NCBI RefSeq assembly: GCF_021389975.1
Contig: NZ_CP089981.1
Span: forward strand, 4,489,501-4,553,500
Reading direction: 5' to 3'
DNA: 64,000 nt
From: Fulvivirga ulvae
Lineage (GTDB): Bacteria > Bacteroidota > Bacteroidia > Cytophagales > Cyclobacteriaceae
Shown: positions 27,214 to 36,640 of the stretch, one piece after another
How the letters are laid out: every line of letters starts with the position of its first letter
Position numbering within the stretch: the stretch's first letter is position 1
The notes under the pieces: generated by a model
The model's input: only the letters and a program-made list of their open reading frames with translations
Database searches by the model: none
What the model was told of the DNA's origin: nothing
Made by a program: the position numbers and the translations under genes

Positions 27214-27954
27214 TTATTTGATTAATGTGTAATTCTTCATAGTAAATTGCTCCTCAAAGCCCAGTTTGGTATACAGGCCTTTGCCCATGGCTGATGCTTG
27301 GAGGGTTGCGAATGGGAACCCTTGTCTGATGGAATCGTTGAGGATCATTTTCATAAGCACTTCCGCCAAGCCCTGCCTTCTTGCATCGGGGATAATACCC
27401 ATAGCATGTATGCCTATGACCTCGTCAGATGGATGATGTAGTACAGCAGTACCTACCGGGGCTTCACTGTGGTAGACGATTATGAAATCGGTATCGTCAT
27501 AATGTGGTGTTAGCAGTTTACGGCTAATGAGATAGCCAAAAGCTTGTCCGAACAGAGCCTCCCAAAGCCGGGCTTCCTTTTCGTTTTCTACCTTTTTAAA
27601 GGACAGCTTTTGAGGTACATCGTAGCTGTGACCTAGTTTTAACGACATGCCTACCTGTTCGAAACGCACTTCAAAGCCATTTGCTGCCAGCAATTGATCG
27701 GAATTGCTTTGGTAGATGTCCCAATAAGGTACGGTTATATTTTGTGGAGTGGAAAGCAGGACTTCTTTAGCCTGCGATATCCCTTCTATACTCAGGTCAT
27801 GATGGAACCATAGCCGGTTTGGCCACTCAGAGTAGGGTATGATGCAGTAATCAAAGGTTTCCCCGAAGGTCTGGCCATTGGCCATTTCACCGACTGTTTG
27901 CCATAGAGAAGTCAGGTTTCTGATATTTTTGATAATAAGTTCTTCCTTTTTCAT
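27214..27954 (-). CDS. GNAT-family N-acetyltransferase
   Basis: 246 residues. The C-terminal half holds the acetyl-CoA site 'VIGIHAMGIIPDARRQGLAEVLM' (Q/RxxGxG/A) followed by 'ATLQASAMGKGLYTKLGFEEQF', standard GNAT motifs A and B. The N-terminal half resembles a degenerate second GNAT fold. Substrate unknown. Its ATG overlaps the YdcZ-type transporter stop (ATGA), so the two are co-translated. Confidence 0.85.
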   Translation of the reverse strand: MKKEELIIKNIRNLTSLWQTVGEMANGQTFGETFDYCIIPYSEWPNRLWFHHDLSIEGISQAKEVLLSTPQNITVPYWDIYQSNSDQLLAANGFEVRFEQVGMSLKLGHSYDVPQKLSFKKVENEKEARLWEALFGQAFGYLISRKLLTPHYDDTDFIIVYHSEAPVGTAVLHHPSDEVIGIHAMGIIPDARRQGLAEVLMKMILNDSIRQGFPFATLQASAMGKGLYTKLGFEEQFTMKNYTLIK

Positions 27955-28400
27955 TTTTTGTTAATTAAAAGTATACCAATGATCATGGCAGTTACGCCCA
28001 GCAGTCTTTTTACTGAAACAGGCTCTACGGGGAGGTTAAACCAACCGAAGTGCCCGGCAATCACGGAAAAGCATACCTGTCCGCAAAGGCCGAGTGATAT
28101 CATGGTTGAAACGCCAAGTTTTGGTATGGTGTAATAATAAAGGCTCACGCCAATTAAGCTGAAAAAACCTCCGGCTGACCACAGGTACCAGGGCACTTCT
28201 TTTAGCTGCTGGGCCGATGGTACGCTTTTGACGCTAATAGCAATGACCAGAAAGGCAAAAGTAGTGCTGCAGAAAAAGGCAACCAATGATGCCAGTAATG
28301 GGTTCTTTAAAAGTACCCCCAGTTGGGCATTGAGTCCGCCCTGCATAGCGAGGAATACTCCCCCGGTAAATGCCAAAATGCTTAATGTTAACTGATTCAT
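27951..28400 (-). CDS. DMT-superfamily transporter of YdcZ/DUF606 type
   Basis: 149 residues from ATG 28400; an upstream in-frame start at 28427 is less likely. Five hydrophobic helices, with 'GVFLAMQGGLNAQLG' in the first loop and 'CGQVCFSVIAGHFGWF' later, typical of the half-size YdcZ proteins. Inner-membrane small-molecule exporter; substrate unknown. Lies between a Crp-type regulator and a GNAT enzyme on the same strand, suggesting one operon. Confidence 0.8.
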   Translation of the reverse strand: MNQLTLSILAFTGGVFLAMQGGLNAQLGVLLKNPLLASLVAFFCSTTFAFLVIAISVKSVPSAQQLKEVPWYLWSAGGFFSLIGVSLYYYTIPKLGVSTMISLGLCGQVCFSVIAGHFGWFNLPVEPVSVKRLLGVTAMIIGILLINKK

Positions 28401-28452
28401 GAAGTGAAGATAGGGTAGTGGCTTCACGAATGCATTTACATATGTTGATGCG

Positions 28453-29052
28453 CTAAAATTTACTCAAACTTTTTCTTATGCGGCTTAGTTGAGTAGGGGT
28501 AACGCCCAGATAAGAGGCTATCTGAAGTTGGGGAACCCTGTTTTCAAGGTCAGGGTAATGCTCCCGAAATGTTAAATATCGCTCTGTGGCGGTTTCAGTA
28601 GCAAAGGATATTTGCCGTTTTTCATTTTCTACAACCCATTTCTTTTCAAGATACATGATATAAAAGCTTTTCAGGTCGTTGTGATCAAAAATGAGCTGTC
28701 TGTACTTTTGAAAATCCATTTCAAGGATAACACTTTCATCCACAGACTGGATGCTAAAGTTGGAAGGAGTGGCTTGAAGCATGGAAACAGTGGAGGCAGC
28801 AATGTTGCCCTCCAGGAAGAAATTTTTGATGTGTGTGCCACCATCGTTAGTCATATACAGGGATATCAGTAATCCCTCGCAAACGAAGTATACTCTTTTT
28901 GCAGTGTGACCTATGCGAACGAGGTCTTCACCTTTATTTACTTTACGGAATTTTACAATGTCGCATAGCCTGGAAAAGGACTCATCCGTAATGGGGTAAT
29001 AGCTATTCAGTGATTGCCTGAACAGATCAAGGTGTTTTGCTTTGTCGACCAT
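28453..29052 (-). CDS. Crp/Fnr-family transcriptional regulator
   Basis: 199 residues: cyclic-nucleotide-binding fold (residues ~20-120, 'GEDLVRIGHTAKRVYFVCEGLL') then a winged-helix region with 'QIASYLGVTPTQLSRIRKSL' at the end. No cysteines for an Fe-S cluster in the FNR positions. Bacteroidota members of this branch often sit directly upstream of transporter or enzyme genes they control; here YdcZ and GNAT genes follow. Confidence 0.9.
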   Translation of the reverse strand: MVDKAKHLDLFRQSLNSYYPITDESFSRLCDIVKFRKVNKGEDLVRIGHTAKRVYFVCEGLLISLYMTNDGGTHIKNFFLEGNIAASTVSMLQATPSNFSIQSVDESVILEMDFQKYRQLIFDHNDLKSFYIMYLEKKWVVENEKRQISFATETATERYLTFREHYPDLENRVPQLQIASYLGVTPTQLSRIRKSLSKF

Positions 29053-29156
29053 TGGTTTTAGTAGGGCTTTAGAGAAATATTACGATCAGATAAAATTATG
29101 GTTTTACTCCTCGCATTTTCATGTTCGCAGGTCAACTTTTCGTGGTTATTATCCGG

Positions 29157-29561
29157 TTAATTCACATTTGGTGTGATGGCTTTCAGCTTTTCGATTTCAC
29201 CGTTGTCGATATTTGAAGCAGTAAACTTGATCTTAGTGCCATTGCGGAGCTTGAAATAAGACCTGGTAAAAGGCGTGTAGCTGAGGGTAATCTGCTCTAT
29301 ATTGCTAAGCTCCAATCGGGTCTTTATGAATAGATCACGATAGATTGTAACTGTGTTTTCCGTTACCTCGATATAGTTTCTGTTGAGGAGAAAATTGGCC
29401 AGGTTAGCCATGAGCAGTGAAATAAAGCCAAAATAGAAATAGTAAATAAAGCCCGACCGATCCATGGCCTGATAGATCAAAAGGCAGGTAAACACAACCA
29501 GAAGTATAATGTTAGGAAGGGATCTCTTTAACTGAATCATTGCTCTTGCCGTTTTGGACAA
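29157..29561 (-). CDS. Small membrane protein with PH-like domain
   Basis: 134 residues. Two hydrophobic helices (residues ~15-30 and ~38-58) followed by a soluble β domain 'YIEVTENTVTIYRDLFIKTRLELSNIEQI' region resembling bacterial PH domains. Probably inner membrane with a cytoplasmic sensor-like domain; function unknown. Monocistronic. Confidence 0.55.
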   Translation of the reverse strand: MSKTARAMIQLKRSLPNIILLVVFTCLLIYQAMDRSGFIYYFYFGFISLLMANLANFLLNRNYIEVTENTVTIYRDLFIKTRLELSNIEQITLSYTPFTRSYFKLRNGTKIKFTASNIDNGEIEKLKAITPNVN

Positions 29562-29658
29562 ATAAAATAGTCATTTCATTGCATTTTTCAAACCAGCAAC
29601 TTGTAAACGTAAGTTCAGAGAGATAAACGGTCTATGTGCAAGAGGTATAAATGAAACA

Positions 29659-29698
29659 GGGTTACATCAAAGCCTTTTTGGAGACTTTGATGTAACCC
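29659..29698 (-). terminator. Strong hairpin downstream of lipoprotein gene
   Basis: Perfect 14-bp arms (29659-29672 and 29685-29698, GGGTTACATCAAAG and its complement) with a 12-base loop, 26 bases past the stop of the minus-strand lipoprotein gene. The tail on that strand is only moderately T-rich. Confidence 0.65.
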
Positions 29699-29723
29699 CT
29701 TAATAGGCTCAAGGCCTGTTACA

Positions 29724-30539
29724 TTAATAGTTTTTAAATACTACAGTACCTCCAAACCTTCCGCTTCCAAAACCACTGACAAATACTCTTCTGTATCTCT
29801 TTGTAGTATAGGTTTTTGACCAGAATTTGCTACCGCCAGGTCCTACGTTGATGACATCCTGTCTCTTGTAATTACCAAATGCATTCTTGTACCATGTATC
29901 GGCAGATAGGGTATTACTGCCAGAGCAGTTTACTAAATATAAATTAACAGTCTTACACTTGTCAGCACCACTCTTCCATGAACTGTAAACTGTTACATTG
30001 GCACCGCCCCATGGATAATTGTGAAATGTTCTGTAAAACTGCCCGTACGCATCAGTGTCGTAAAAATCCTGGCCTGAGCACCAGGCACTGGCCATTAACT
30101 TACCTGTATCAGTACCTTTAACTTTTGCGAATATTGCGGTTTCGTGCTGAGAAGTCACACCTCGCTTCAAAGCCAGCGCTATGAGACGCTCATCCTCTTC
30201 AATAGCAATGAAATCCTCCGGTACCGCTAAATTTTCCTCAGTGAGGGAGAGGAAGCGTTCGAGCATGCTGACACCAGCAAGTTCATCCTGCATTTCTCCG
30301 CTGCCACTTTCATCATATACAATTCCATCCGCTTCAGAGCGGAACGTAATTACATTACCATTAGCCAGGTTGATTGTTGCCAGTGTTTTTGGCACTAGTA
30401 CCAATTCTTCAGGTTGGTGATCCACATCATTATTAACAGGTTCTATACTGTTTTCTTCTTCACAGGAATACATCAGCATTGAAACACAAAGTGCAAATGC
30501 TGTAATCATTGTTCTCATTTTGAAATTCGTTTTCATCAT
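29724..30539 (-). CDS. Exported lipoprotein, unknown function
   Basis: About 271 residues from the ATG pair at 30539/30536. Lipoprotein signal ends 'SMLMYSC' with acidic residues after the Cys (CEEEN), a feature linked to surface export in Bacteroidota. The first half is acidic and helical ('MLERFLSLTEENLAVPEDFIA'); the second half is Cys- and aromatic-rich, β-like ('WCSGQDFYDTDAYGQFYRTFH', 'FVSGFGSGRFGGTVVF'). No family recognised. Followed by a strong hairpin. Confidence 0.65.
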   Translation of the reverse strand: MMKTNFKMRTMITAFALCVSMLMYSCEEENSIEPVNNDVDHQPEELVLVPKTLATINLANGNVITFRSEADGIVYDESGSGEMQDELAGVSMLERFLSLTEENLAVPEDFIAIEEDERLIALALKRGVTSQHETAIFAKVKGTDTGKLMASAWCSGQDFYDTDAYGQFYRTFHNYPWGGANVTVYSSWKSGADKCKTVNLYLVNCSGSNTLSADTWYKNAFGNYKRQDVINVGPGGSKFWSKTYTTKRYRRVFVSGFGSGRFGGTVVFKNY

Positions 30540-30773
30540 TTTTTGATTTAGTTGATTTAGTTTTTGCAAACCTATTCCCAAACCCGGTCAGTGCTAGAAG
30601 TCAATTGATGAATACTATATTTCATTTGATGTAGAGGTGTTTTTAATTGATGTAAGTGTATTTTTTTGCTATAAAATTGACTTTATGATTGTTGATTTGT
30701 CGGTAATATATGATGTGTTTAATTGCGGTAATGTACAGAACTGCTGACAAAGCAAATATGTAAGCCCAGATTT

Positions 30774-31586
30774 CTAATCCTCGAACTTTGGTTCACGTTT
30801 TTCCATTGTGGCATTAAAAGCTTCAAACAGGTCGTTTGACAACAGCATAGCAGCGTTCCACGTGCTCATATAATTCAAAGCATCATCTACACTGTGATCT
30901 CTGGTATAACGAAGTACCTCTTTGGTGCCCCGGATCGATATAGGCGATTTGGCGGCTATGGCCCGGGCTATATGCATTACGCCCTCCATCATCTTTTCTT
31001 TTGACGCATAACAGTGGTTGACCAGGCCGGTATTTAAAGCTTCCTGACCGGACATTTTCCTTCCGGTATAAGCCAGTTCTGCAGCCATTCCCGGAGATAT
31101 GATCTTAGGCAGCCGCTGTAAAGTACCCAGGTCTGCCACCATACCCAGGTCAATTTCTTTGATGGTGAAATAGGCATCCTCTGTACAGTAGCGCATGTCG
31201 CATGCAGAAACGATATCTACGCCACCACCAATGCATCCGCTATGAATAGCCGCAAGTACGGGTTTTGAGCATTTTTCGATAGCAGTAATGCACTCCTGTA
31301 AGGTGAGTATCAGCTCCCGCACTTTTTCACTGCGCTTGCCTGAGCAGGAAACATCTTTAAGGGCACCGACTGACATTAGTAATTCCAGGTCAATACCGGC
31401 GCAGAAATGTTTCCCTTCGCCACTAAGAATTATAACCCTTACATGATCAGACTGGCTCAGTTTATCGAAAGTTGTTTTCATCTCTGTCCAGGCTTCCATG
31501 TGTAGGGCATTGGCTTTTTCCGGCCTGTTGAAAACTACATGTGCAATTTTGTTTTCTATTTCAACTTTAAAATGATTATAATTCAT
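30774..31586 (-). CDS. Enoyl-CoA hydratase/isomerase, dienoyl-CoA isomerase-like
   Basis: 270 residues from ATG 31586 ('MNYNHFKVEIENK'). Crotonase fold with oxyanion-hole segments 'KHFCAGIDLELLM' and 'HSGCIGGGVDIVSACDMRYC'. 'DAYFTIKEIDLGMVADLGTLQRLPK' (in two parts here: 'DAYFTIKEIDLGM', 'VADLGTLQRLPK') closely resembles eukaryotic ECH1, Δ3,5-Δ2,4-dienoyl-CoA isomerase, including the Asp in 'MVADLG' and Glu in 'IKEID'. Likely acts in β-oxidation of unsaturated acyl-CoAs. Monocistronic; divergent from the glycosyltransferase operon. Confidence 0.85.
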   Translation of the reverse strand: MNYNHFKVEIENKIAHVVFNRPEKANALHMEAWTEMKTTFDKLSQSDHVRVIILSGEGKHFCAGIDLELLMSVGALKDVSCSGKRSEKVRELILTLQECITAIEKCSKPVLAAIHSGCIGGGVDIVSACDMRYCTEDAYFTIKEIDLGMVADLGTLQRLPKIISPGMAAELAYTGRKMSGQEALNTGLVNHCYASKEKMMEGVMHIARAIAAKSPISIRGTKEVLRYTRDHSVDDALNYMSTWNAAMLLSNDLFEAFNATMEKREPKFED

Positions 31587-31807
31587 AGTATAGAGGGTAC
31601 GGTTAAGGATTAGTGGTAAAATAACCAATAATTGATTTAAATCGTAACCTTTTGCTTTAATCCCTAAAGAAACCCATCTAATGGCGGCAGGATTTGGGTG
31701 AGGTGAGTGGTGTATTAGTATGGGTTATAAAGTTCTATGTTTAGGTTTTGTTTCTTTTTATTTTCTCTTTACAAAATGTTATAATTACATTTTAATTATT
31801 TTGAATT

Positions 31808-32965
31808 TTGTCAAATAAACGATACACATCCGTTTTTGCTACTTTTGACCCTTATCCATCCTATAAAGGCTCGGCAATCCATATCGACAAGGTTACGGAG
31901 GTACTTTCTGAGAAATTTCCTTCTACCTTATTACTGAGTTTAAAGCGGCACATGGCGAAGGAATTACCTCAGGCAGTGCACCACCTGGAGTCACCGGTTG
32001 AAGAGAGTAATTACCTCAAAAGAGCGCTGGCTTTTTCTTCCTGGATCGACGGGCTTTTGGATCAGCAGTACAATTTACAGGTGGGCCACTTCCGGGATAT
32101 CTGGAGTGGGATGCCTATTTTGGAAAGAGAGCATATTACCAGCATATTTGAGGTGAACGGCCTGCCTTCCATTGAATTGGTTAACCGCTATCCCTACATT
32201 GGGCACGATACCCTGGGCAAGATACGAAAGCTGGAGGACGAGTGCCTGGAAAGGAGCCGGTTGATCATTTGTCCATCAGAAACTATTAAAAAGCATCTCA
32301 TCTCCCGCAAGGTGTGGGCGGATAAGATACGCGTGATCCCCAATGGAGCGGATGCCCCGGTAATAGAAGCTAAGCCTGTTGGGCTTCCCGAAAAGTATAT
32401 TGTTTATTTTGGTGCCTTACAACCCTGGCAGGGAGTGGATACGCTCCTGAAAGCCATGAAATACCTCGGAGATAAGCCTGATTTGAAGCTGGTAATCTGC
32501 TCTTCACATAAGCCCCGGTTTTCGCGTCCGTTTCAGAAACTGGCAGAGAAGCTTGATGTAAGTGAGCGGATCGTATGGAAGTACCAGTTGGAAAAACACG
32601 AGCTCCATCAGATCATTGGTCACGCACTGTGCACAGTAGCGCCACTTACCGAATGCAGCAGGAACCTGGAGCAAGGCTGCTCTCCGTTGAAAGTGTTTGA
32701 GAGTATGGCCTGCAAAACCCCGGTTGTGGCCTCCGATCTGCCCGTGATCCGTGAAATACTTGAGCCTGATGAAGAAGCTAAGTTTTTCAGGCCCGAAAGG
32801 CCGGCCGACCTCGCCAGGTGTATCAGGTTGCTGATGGACTATCCGGAGCAGAGGGCTGAAATGGTTCAAAAGGCCTATTTGAAATTTGAAAGAAACTATA
32901 CCTGGGATAGAATAAATAAAAAACTATCTGATACTTACAGTAACATTTTTAACCTTGTTTGCTAA
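31808..32965 (+). CDS. GT4-type glycosyltransferase, first gene of operon
   Basis: 385 residues from a TTG start; the first residues 'VFATFDPYPSYKGSAIHI' are the family's N-terminal Rossmann strand and glycine loop, so a later start would truncate it. GT-B fold: central 'IRVIPNGAD', nucleotide-sugar region 'KYIVYFGALQPWQGVDTLLKA', and the EX7E-like segment 'PLKVFESMACKTPVVASDLP'. Transfers a sugar from a nucleotide donor; acceptor unknown. Starts the 31.8-36.6 kb operon, 15 bases before the next gene. Confidence 0.85.
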   Translation: MSNKRYTSVFATFDPYPSYKGSAIHIDKVTEVLSEKFPSTLLLSLKRHMAKELPQAVHHLESPVEESNYLKRALAFSSWIDGLLDQQYNLQVGHFRDIWSGMPILEREHITSIFEVNGLPSIELVNRYPYIGHDTLGKIRKLEDECLERSRLIICPSETIKKHLISRKVWADKIRVIPNGADAPVIEAKPVGLPEKYIVYFGALQPWQGVDTLLKAMKYLGDKPDLKLVICSSHKPRFSRPFQKLAEKLDVSERIVWKYQLEKHELHQIIGHALCTVAPLTECSRNLEQGCSPLKVFESMACKTPVVASDLPVIREILEPDEEAKFFRPERPADLARCIRLLMDYPEQRAEMVQKAYLKFERNYTWDRINKKLSDTYSNIFNLVC

Positions 32966-32980
32966 ACCTGCAAATACATT

Positions 32981-34021
32981 ATGAACAAATATTCTGATAA
33001 ATACCAACACTTATCACCAGTCCAAAAGCAGTTTATTGATGAAAAAACAGTGAGTGCTACCATGAAAATAGGGAAGTGGCTTGCGCTGCTGGCCAAGGTG
33101 GCTAAGTTTGATCAGCGCAATGACAGCAGTATTAAAAAGCTGATGGTAGCGGCTATCATTAGCTTTGTGTTGGCTTTCTTTTCCATTTTCACCTTAGCCT
33201 TTCTGGAAGAGAATGCACTCTATCTGATAGTAACATTTGCTGGTGCCGGAGTACTATTCCTGGTATGGCGGGGCAATAAGAAAAGCAAAGATGTCAATAA
33301 CTATCTTAGATTATTCTTTTTGCCGGTGCTGGGCGTACTGGAAGCCAAGTGTGGCAGTGAGGCAAAGCTAGCTGCAAACCTGGATTTCAGAGTGCCCAGA
33401 AAAGCACTTACCCCGGAAAAAAGCAAGGTAGGGGTGAGAAACCTTAAGCTTTATTCACCAAAGTACATTATTGCCAGGGTGACTATGAAAGACCAGGCCA
33501 TACTGGAATTTGTGGTGGCTGACGATATCAAAGATTTCTCATGGAAAAAAAGGAGTGCAAGTGGTAAGACCAAGTTTAAAAGCAAGACCAAATATGTGCA
33601 CCAATGCCTGATCAAGATCACCCTTCCAAAATCTGAATATAACCATAAAGGTCCAACCCACCCTGCTGTTTCAGTGGACGATGTTAATGGTCACTACCAG
33701 GCCAAGTCTAAAATAAAGATCAAGACAGTAGGTAAGGATAAAGTGCTGGCTGTTGGAGCATTCTTTGAGGCCATGCAGAACATCTATGCATTGTTTGAAC
33801 CGATCAACCCTGCGGCGCAGACAACTCAGGAAAAGTCTGAGAATGAAGGACGTAAGGGCGACCGTGCAGGTATGATGCACGATGATCCTGCACTGGCTCT
33901 GGCTACTCCTTATATCTGGTATGGCAGTGCCTTTAATACTTATGATTATGATAGTTTCGATCATACCGATGCAGGTGACCAGATAATGGAAGACGACTCC
34001 GTAAACGCTTTTGACAGTTAA
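32981..34021 (+). CDS. Two-helix membrane protein of unknown function in glycosyltransferase operon
   Basis: 346 residues. A short soluble N-terminus, two adjacent membrane helices (residues ~52-75 and ~80-97), then a ~240-residue soluble part rich in Lys and β strands ('YSPKYIIARVTMKDQAILEF', 'HQCLIKITLPKSEY') and an acidic, aromatic tail ('YGSAFNTYDYDSFDHTD'). No family recognised. The stop shares one base with the following ATG (TAATG), so it is made together with the second glycosyltransferase. Confidence 0.65.
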   Translation: MNKYSDKYQHLSPVQKQFIDEKTVSATMKIGKWLALLAKVAKFDQRNDSSIKKLMVAAIISFVLAFFSIFTLAFLEENALYLIVTFAGAGVLFLVWRGNKKSKDVNNYLRLFFLPVLGVLEAKCGSEAKLAANLDFRVPRKALTPEKSKVGVRNLKLYSPKYIIARVTMKDQAILEFVVADDIKDFSWKKRSASGKTKFKSKTKYVHQCLIKITLPKSEYNHKGPTHPAVSVDDVNGHYQAKSKIKIKTVGKDKVLAVGAFFEAMQNIYALFEPINPAAQTTQEKSENEGRKGDRAGMMHDDPALALATPYIWYGSAFNTYDYDSFDHTDAGDQIMEDDSVNAFDS

Positions 34022-35127
34022 TGGCTATGCCTGCATGTTTATGGCTAACTGACCATTACCCTCCGCAGCGCGGAGGAATGGCGCAGTCATGCGATCGTAT
34101 TGTGAATGGGTTGAGGCAAGCCGGCTATACCATTGAAATCATTCATTTTGTAAGCCAGGAAAGAAAAATACGCCGAAAGCAACAGCAAAATGGCGGATAT
34201 ACTGCTATTCCGTTTAGCAATAGCGAGGCCCACGTGCTGAACATCGCCTGGAACTACATCAAAACATTGGGCAGCTTCGATTATATCGTGTGCTTTGGAG
34301 GCTATCTCTCCATGATAGGCGCGCCTGTTTTCTCTCAGTGGGCTGGCGTAAAGCTGGTTACGCTGATCAGAGGAAATGACCTTGATATTTCCATTTTTAC
34401 GCCCCGTAAGCGGGGAATGCTTGAAGATGTCCTGCGGCAGTCGGGCCAGGTCTTTACCGTGAGTAGCGACAAAGCCGAAAAGATCAGGAAGTGGATCGGG
34501 CATGAGGAGGTACATTATATCCCTAATGGTATTGATACCAGCGAATGGCAGCCTGCCTCTGGTGAGTTTGAATTTGCCAAAGTATGGAAGAAAGAGCGTA
34601 GCGAGGGGCAATTGACCCTGGGGGTTTTTGGTCAGCTCAAAGCCAAAAAAGGGCTTGATTTCTTTCTGGAAGCCCTGAAAAGGACGAGCCTGGTTGAGAA
34701 GGCCCACTTGCTGCTTGTTGGCGATGTGGAGGAACATTTGGAGGAAAATTTAGGACTAATGGACTGTTCGTACTCCTTACTTCCCTTTCACGACCGCTAC
34801 GAGCTGATGAAATATTACCTTTGTTGTGACGCCCTGGTTATTCCTTCGTTTTACGATGGAATGCCCAATGTTTTGCTGGAGGCCGGGGCTTTGGGCATTC
34901 CAGTTATTGCCTCGGCAGTAGATGGCATGGCAGATGTTATTGAGAACCATGAAAACGGACTTTTGTTTGAACCCGCCAATGAAGACAGCTGCAGGAAAGC
35001 TTTGTATGCGTTCTTCTCTATGTCGGTGGAGGAGCGGCAAGCACTTGGGCAGCAGTTAAAAGCTAAAATAGAAACCCATTATACCCAAACCCATGAAACA
35101 AATGCTTATAAAAACCACCTTATTTAA
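34021..35127 (+). CDS. GT4-type glycosyltransferase, third gene of operon
   Basis: 368 residues; N-terminus 'PACLWLTDHYPPQRGGMAQSC' is the acceptor-side glycine loop of GT4 enzymes. 'VHYIPNGIDTSEW', 'LTLGVFGQLKAKKGLDFFLEAL' and the EX7E motif 'MPNVLLEAGALGIPVIASAVDG' with 'NGLLFEP' are all present. Cytoplasmic or membrane-associated. Coupled upstream by one base and overlapping the next gene by 35 bases. Confidence 0.9.
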   Translation: MAMPACLWLTDHYPPQRGGMAQSCDRIVNGLRQAGYTIEIIHFVSQERKIRRKQQQNGGYTAIPFSNSEAHVLNIAWNYIKTLGSFDYIVCFGGYLSMIGAPVFSQWAGVKLVTLIRGNDLDISIFTPRKRGMLEDVLRQSGQVFTVSSDKAEKIRKWIGHEEVHYIPNGIDTSEWQPASGEFEFAKVWKKERSEGQLTLGVFGQLKAKKGLDFFLEALKRTSLVEKAHLLLVGDVEEHLEENLGLMDCSYSLLPFHDRYELMKYYLCCDALVIPSFYDGMPNVLLEAGALGIPVIASAVDGMADVIENHENGLLFEPANEDSCRKALYAFFSMSVEERQALGQQLKAKIETHYTQTHETNAYKNHLI

Positions 35128-35749
35128 GTTTAGTTTTATCATCACTTTACTGGCGCTTTGGAGTTGCTCCGGTGGTGGCTCTCGTCATGAGAATGAACAG
35201 GTTTCCGAAACGCCTGCCGTGCAATCGGAGACGGCCACTGCAGCTAAGAGTTACTACATCACTAGCAGCGAAAATGTATCGCTGGCAGAGATTACCGGTA
35301 GTGGGGGAGAGCTGACCATAATTACACAAACCGGGACACTTTTCGGTGTTATGAAAAGTGAAGACAAAAGGAAGTACTACGATCAGAACGATCAATTCAG
35401 GTATGCTGTGAAGTTTAAGGACGATGCCTTTAAGCTTAGAAATGCAAATGAGGAACTGATCTGGAAAGTGAAGATCAAAGATGGTAAAATTAAAATAGCC
35501 AATAATGAGGAGATGACTGGTGCCTATGAAATTCATCGATATGATGATGGCAGGATCAAACTGAAACAGAACGATAATGAAATCAGTGCGATTCGCTACG
35601 AGCAGGGTGCGCCGCGGGTGGAAGTGCAGGGCAAATACTTCCTTCGCAATTTCGCAGATTCCTATGCTCCCGGTGTATTGCTGATACCGGAAATAGGTGA
35701 AGTGGAGAAATTCATTATTTGTGCTGAATTGGCTGTTCAGGGCAAATGA
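35093..35749 (+). CDS. Lipoprotein in glycosyltransferase operon
   Basis: 218 residues; a second ATG at 35102 is possible. Signal 'FSFIITLLALWSC' with lipobox LWSC followed by a Gly/Ser-rich linker. The body is a series of short β-strand repeats ('GTLFGVMKSEDKRKYYDQNDQ', 'FKLRNANEELIWKVKIKDGKIKIANN'), similar to tubby-like/β-propeller-type secreted repeats but not assigned. Starts inside the preceding glycosyltransferase gene and overlaps the next by 4 bases. Confidence 0.7.
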   Translation: MKQMLIKTTLFKFSFIITLLALWSCSGGGSRHENEQVSETPAVQSETATAAKSYYITSSENVSLAEITGSGGELTIITQTGTLFGVMKSEDKRKYYDQNDQFRYAVKFKDDAFKLRNANEELIWKVKIKDGKIKIANNEEMTGAYEIHRYDDGRIKLKQNDNEISAIRYEQGAPRVEVQGKYFLRNFADSYAPGVLLIPEIGEVEKFIICAELAVQGK

Positions 35750-36567
35750 TTATCTTCTATGGTTTCGGGGGTGGTTTTGGGCACCTGTCGCGGATAAAGG
35801 CTTTCATTGACAATTTTGGAATTGAAGGACCGTACAAAGTCCTGACTAACAATCGCAGTGTATTCCAACTGTTTGAGGAAAACCATATTGCTTTGTTACC
35901 TGCTGATCATGATTTTGAAGCCGGATCGTTAAGAAAGTGGCTTGCAGATATAATCAGGGAGTATTCCCCCGATGAATTTTACATTGATACCTTTCCATGT
36001 GGCCTTTTAGGGGAGCTTTCTGACGATCTTTTTGCGGGCATAACTGTCAATTATTTATGCAGAAGGCTCCGGTGGCACAAATACCTGCCGCTGATCAGCC
36101 AGCACCCGCCGCATATTGACGGGGCGTATGTTTTTGAACCATTAGAACCTGAACATGATAACTATGTGAAAAATGCTACATTGGTGAAACGGGTTGAAAT
36201 AAGTTTCCCAACTCCTAACGGTAAGCCCGAAGTATTAAGGCAATTCAGCCAACCGGTATGGCTGGTGGTGCATACCACGCATGAAGATGAAATTGAGGTA
36301 TTGATAGATCATGCTGTTGATATCGCAAAAATAGAAGGTAGCCGACCTCAACTGGTGGTGCTCTGCGACCAGCCTGTGGGTGCTCCCGAGGGAGTAAAGC
36401 TATTGCATGGTGAAGAGCCAATAGACTGGTATCCACATGTGGAGAAGATATTTACTGCGGCGGGGTTTAATACCTGGTACCAGCTCAAGCCCTGGAGAGA
36501 CCGGCATGTAGTTATACCCTTTCCCAGGAAATTTGACGATCAGTTTTGGAGGGTGGGTATTGAGTGA
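35746..36567 (+). CDS. GT-B glycosyltransferase-like protein (MurG/GT28-like N-terminus)
   Basis: 273 residues. 'IFYGFGGGFGHLSRIKAFI' is the glycine-rich GxGxGHxxR loop of GT1/GT28-type enzymes. The C-terminal half is short and keeps 'GEEPIDWYPHVEKIFTAAGFNTWYQL' and 'HVVIPFPRKFDDQF', resembling the donor-binding end 'aGfnt..El......iP....eDQ' of UDP-glycosyltransferase-like families. About 100 residues shorter than canonical GT-B enzymes. Coupled to the lipoprotein gene by ATGA overlap. Confidence 0.7.
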   Translation: MIIFYGFGGGFGHLSRIKAFIDNFGIEGPYKVLTNNRSVFQLFEENHIALLPADHDFEAGSLRKWLADIIREYSPDEFYIDTFPCGLLGELSDDLFAGITVNYLCRRLRWHKYLPLISQHPPHIDGAYVFEPLEPEHDNYVKNATLVKRVEISFPTPNGKPEVLRQFSQPVWLVVHTTHEDEIEVLIDHAVDIAKIEGSRPQLVVLCDQPVGAPEGVKLLHGEEPIDWYPHVEKIFTAAGFNTWYQLKPWRDRHVVIPFPRKFDDQFWRVGIE

Positions 36568-36640
36568 TTTGGCAAGTGCTCATTTGTGGTTGAACATTCT
36601 CAATAATTAAAGAGGAATATCTGCTTTTGCTATTATATGG

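Noticed and set aside
34087..34737. 216-codon minus-strand frame in the glycosyltransferase operon
   Set aside because: Antisense to the GT4 gene, no recognisable motif.
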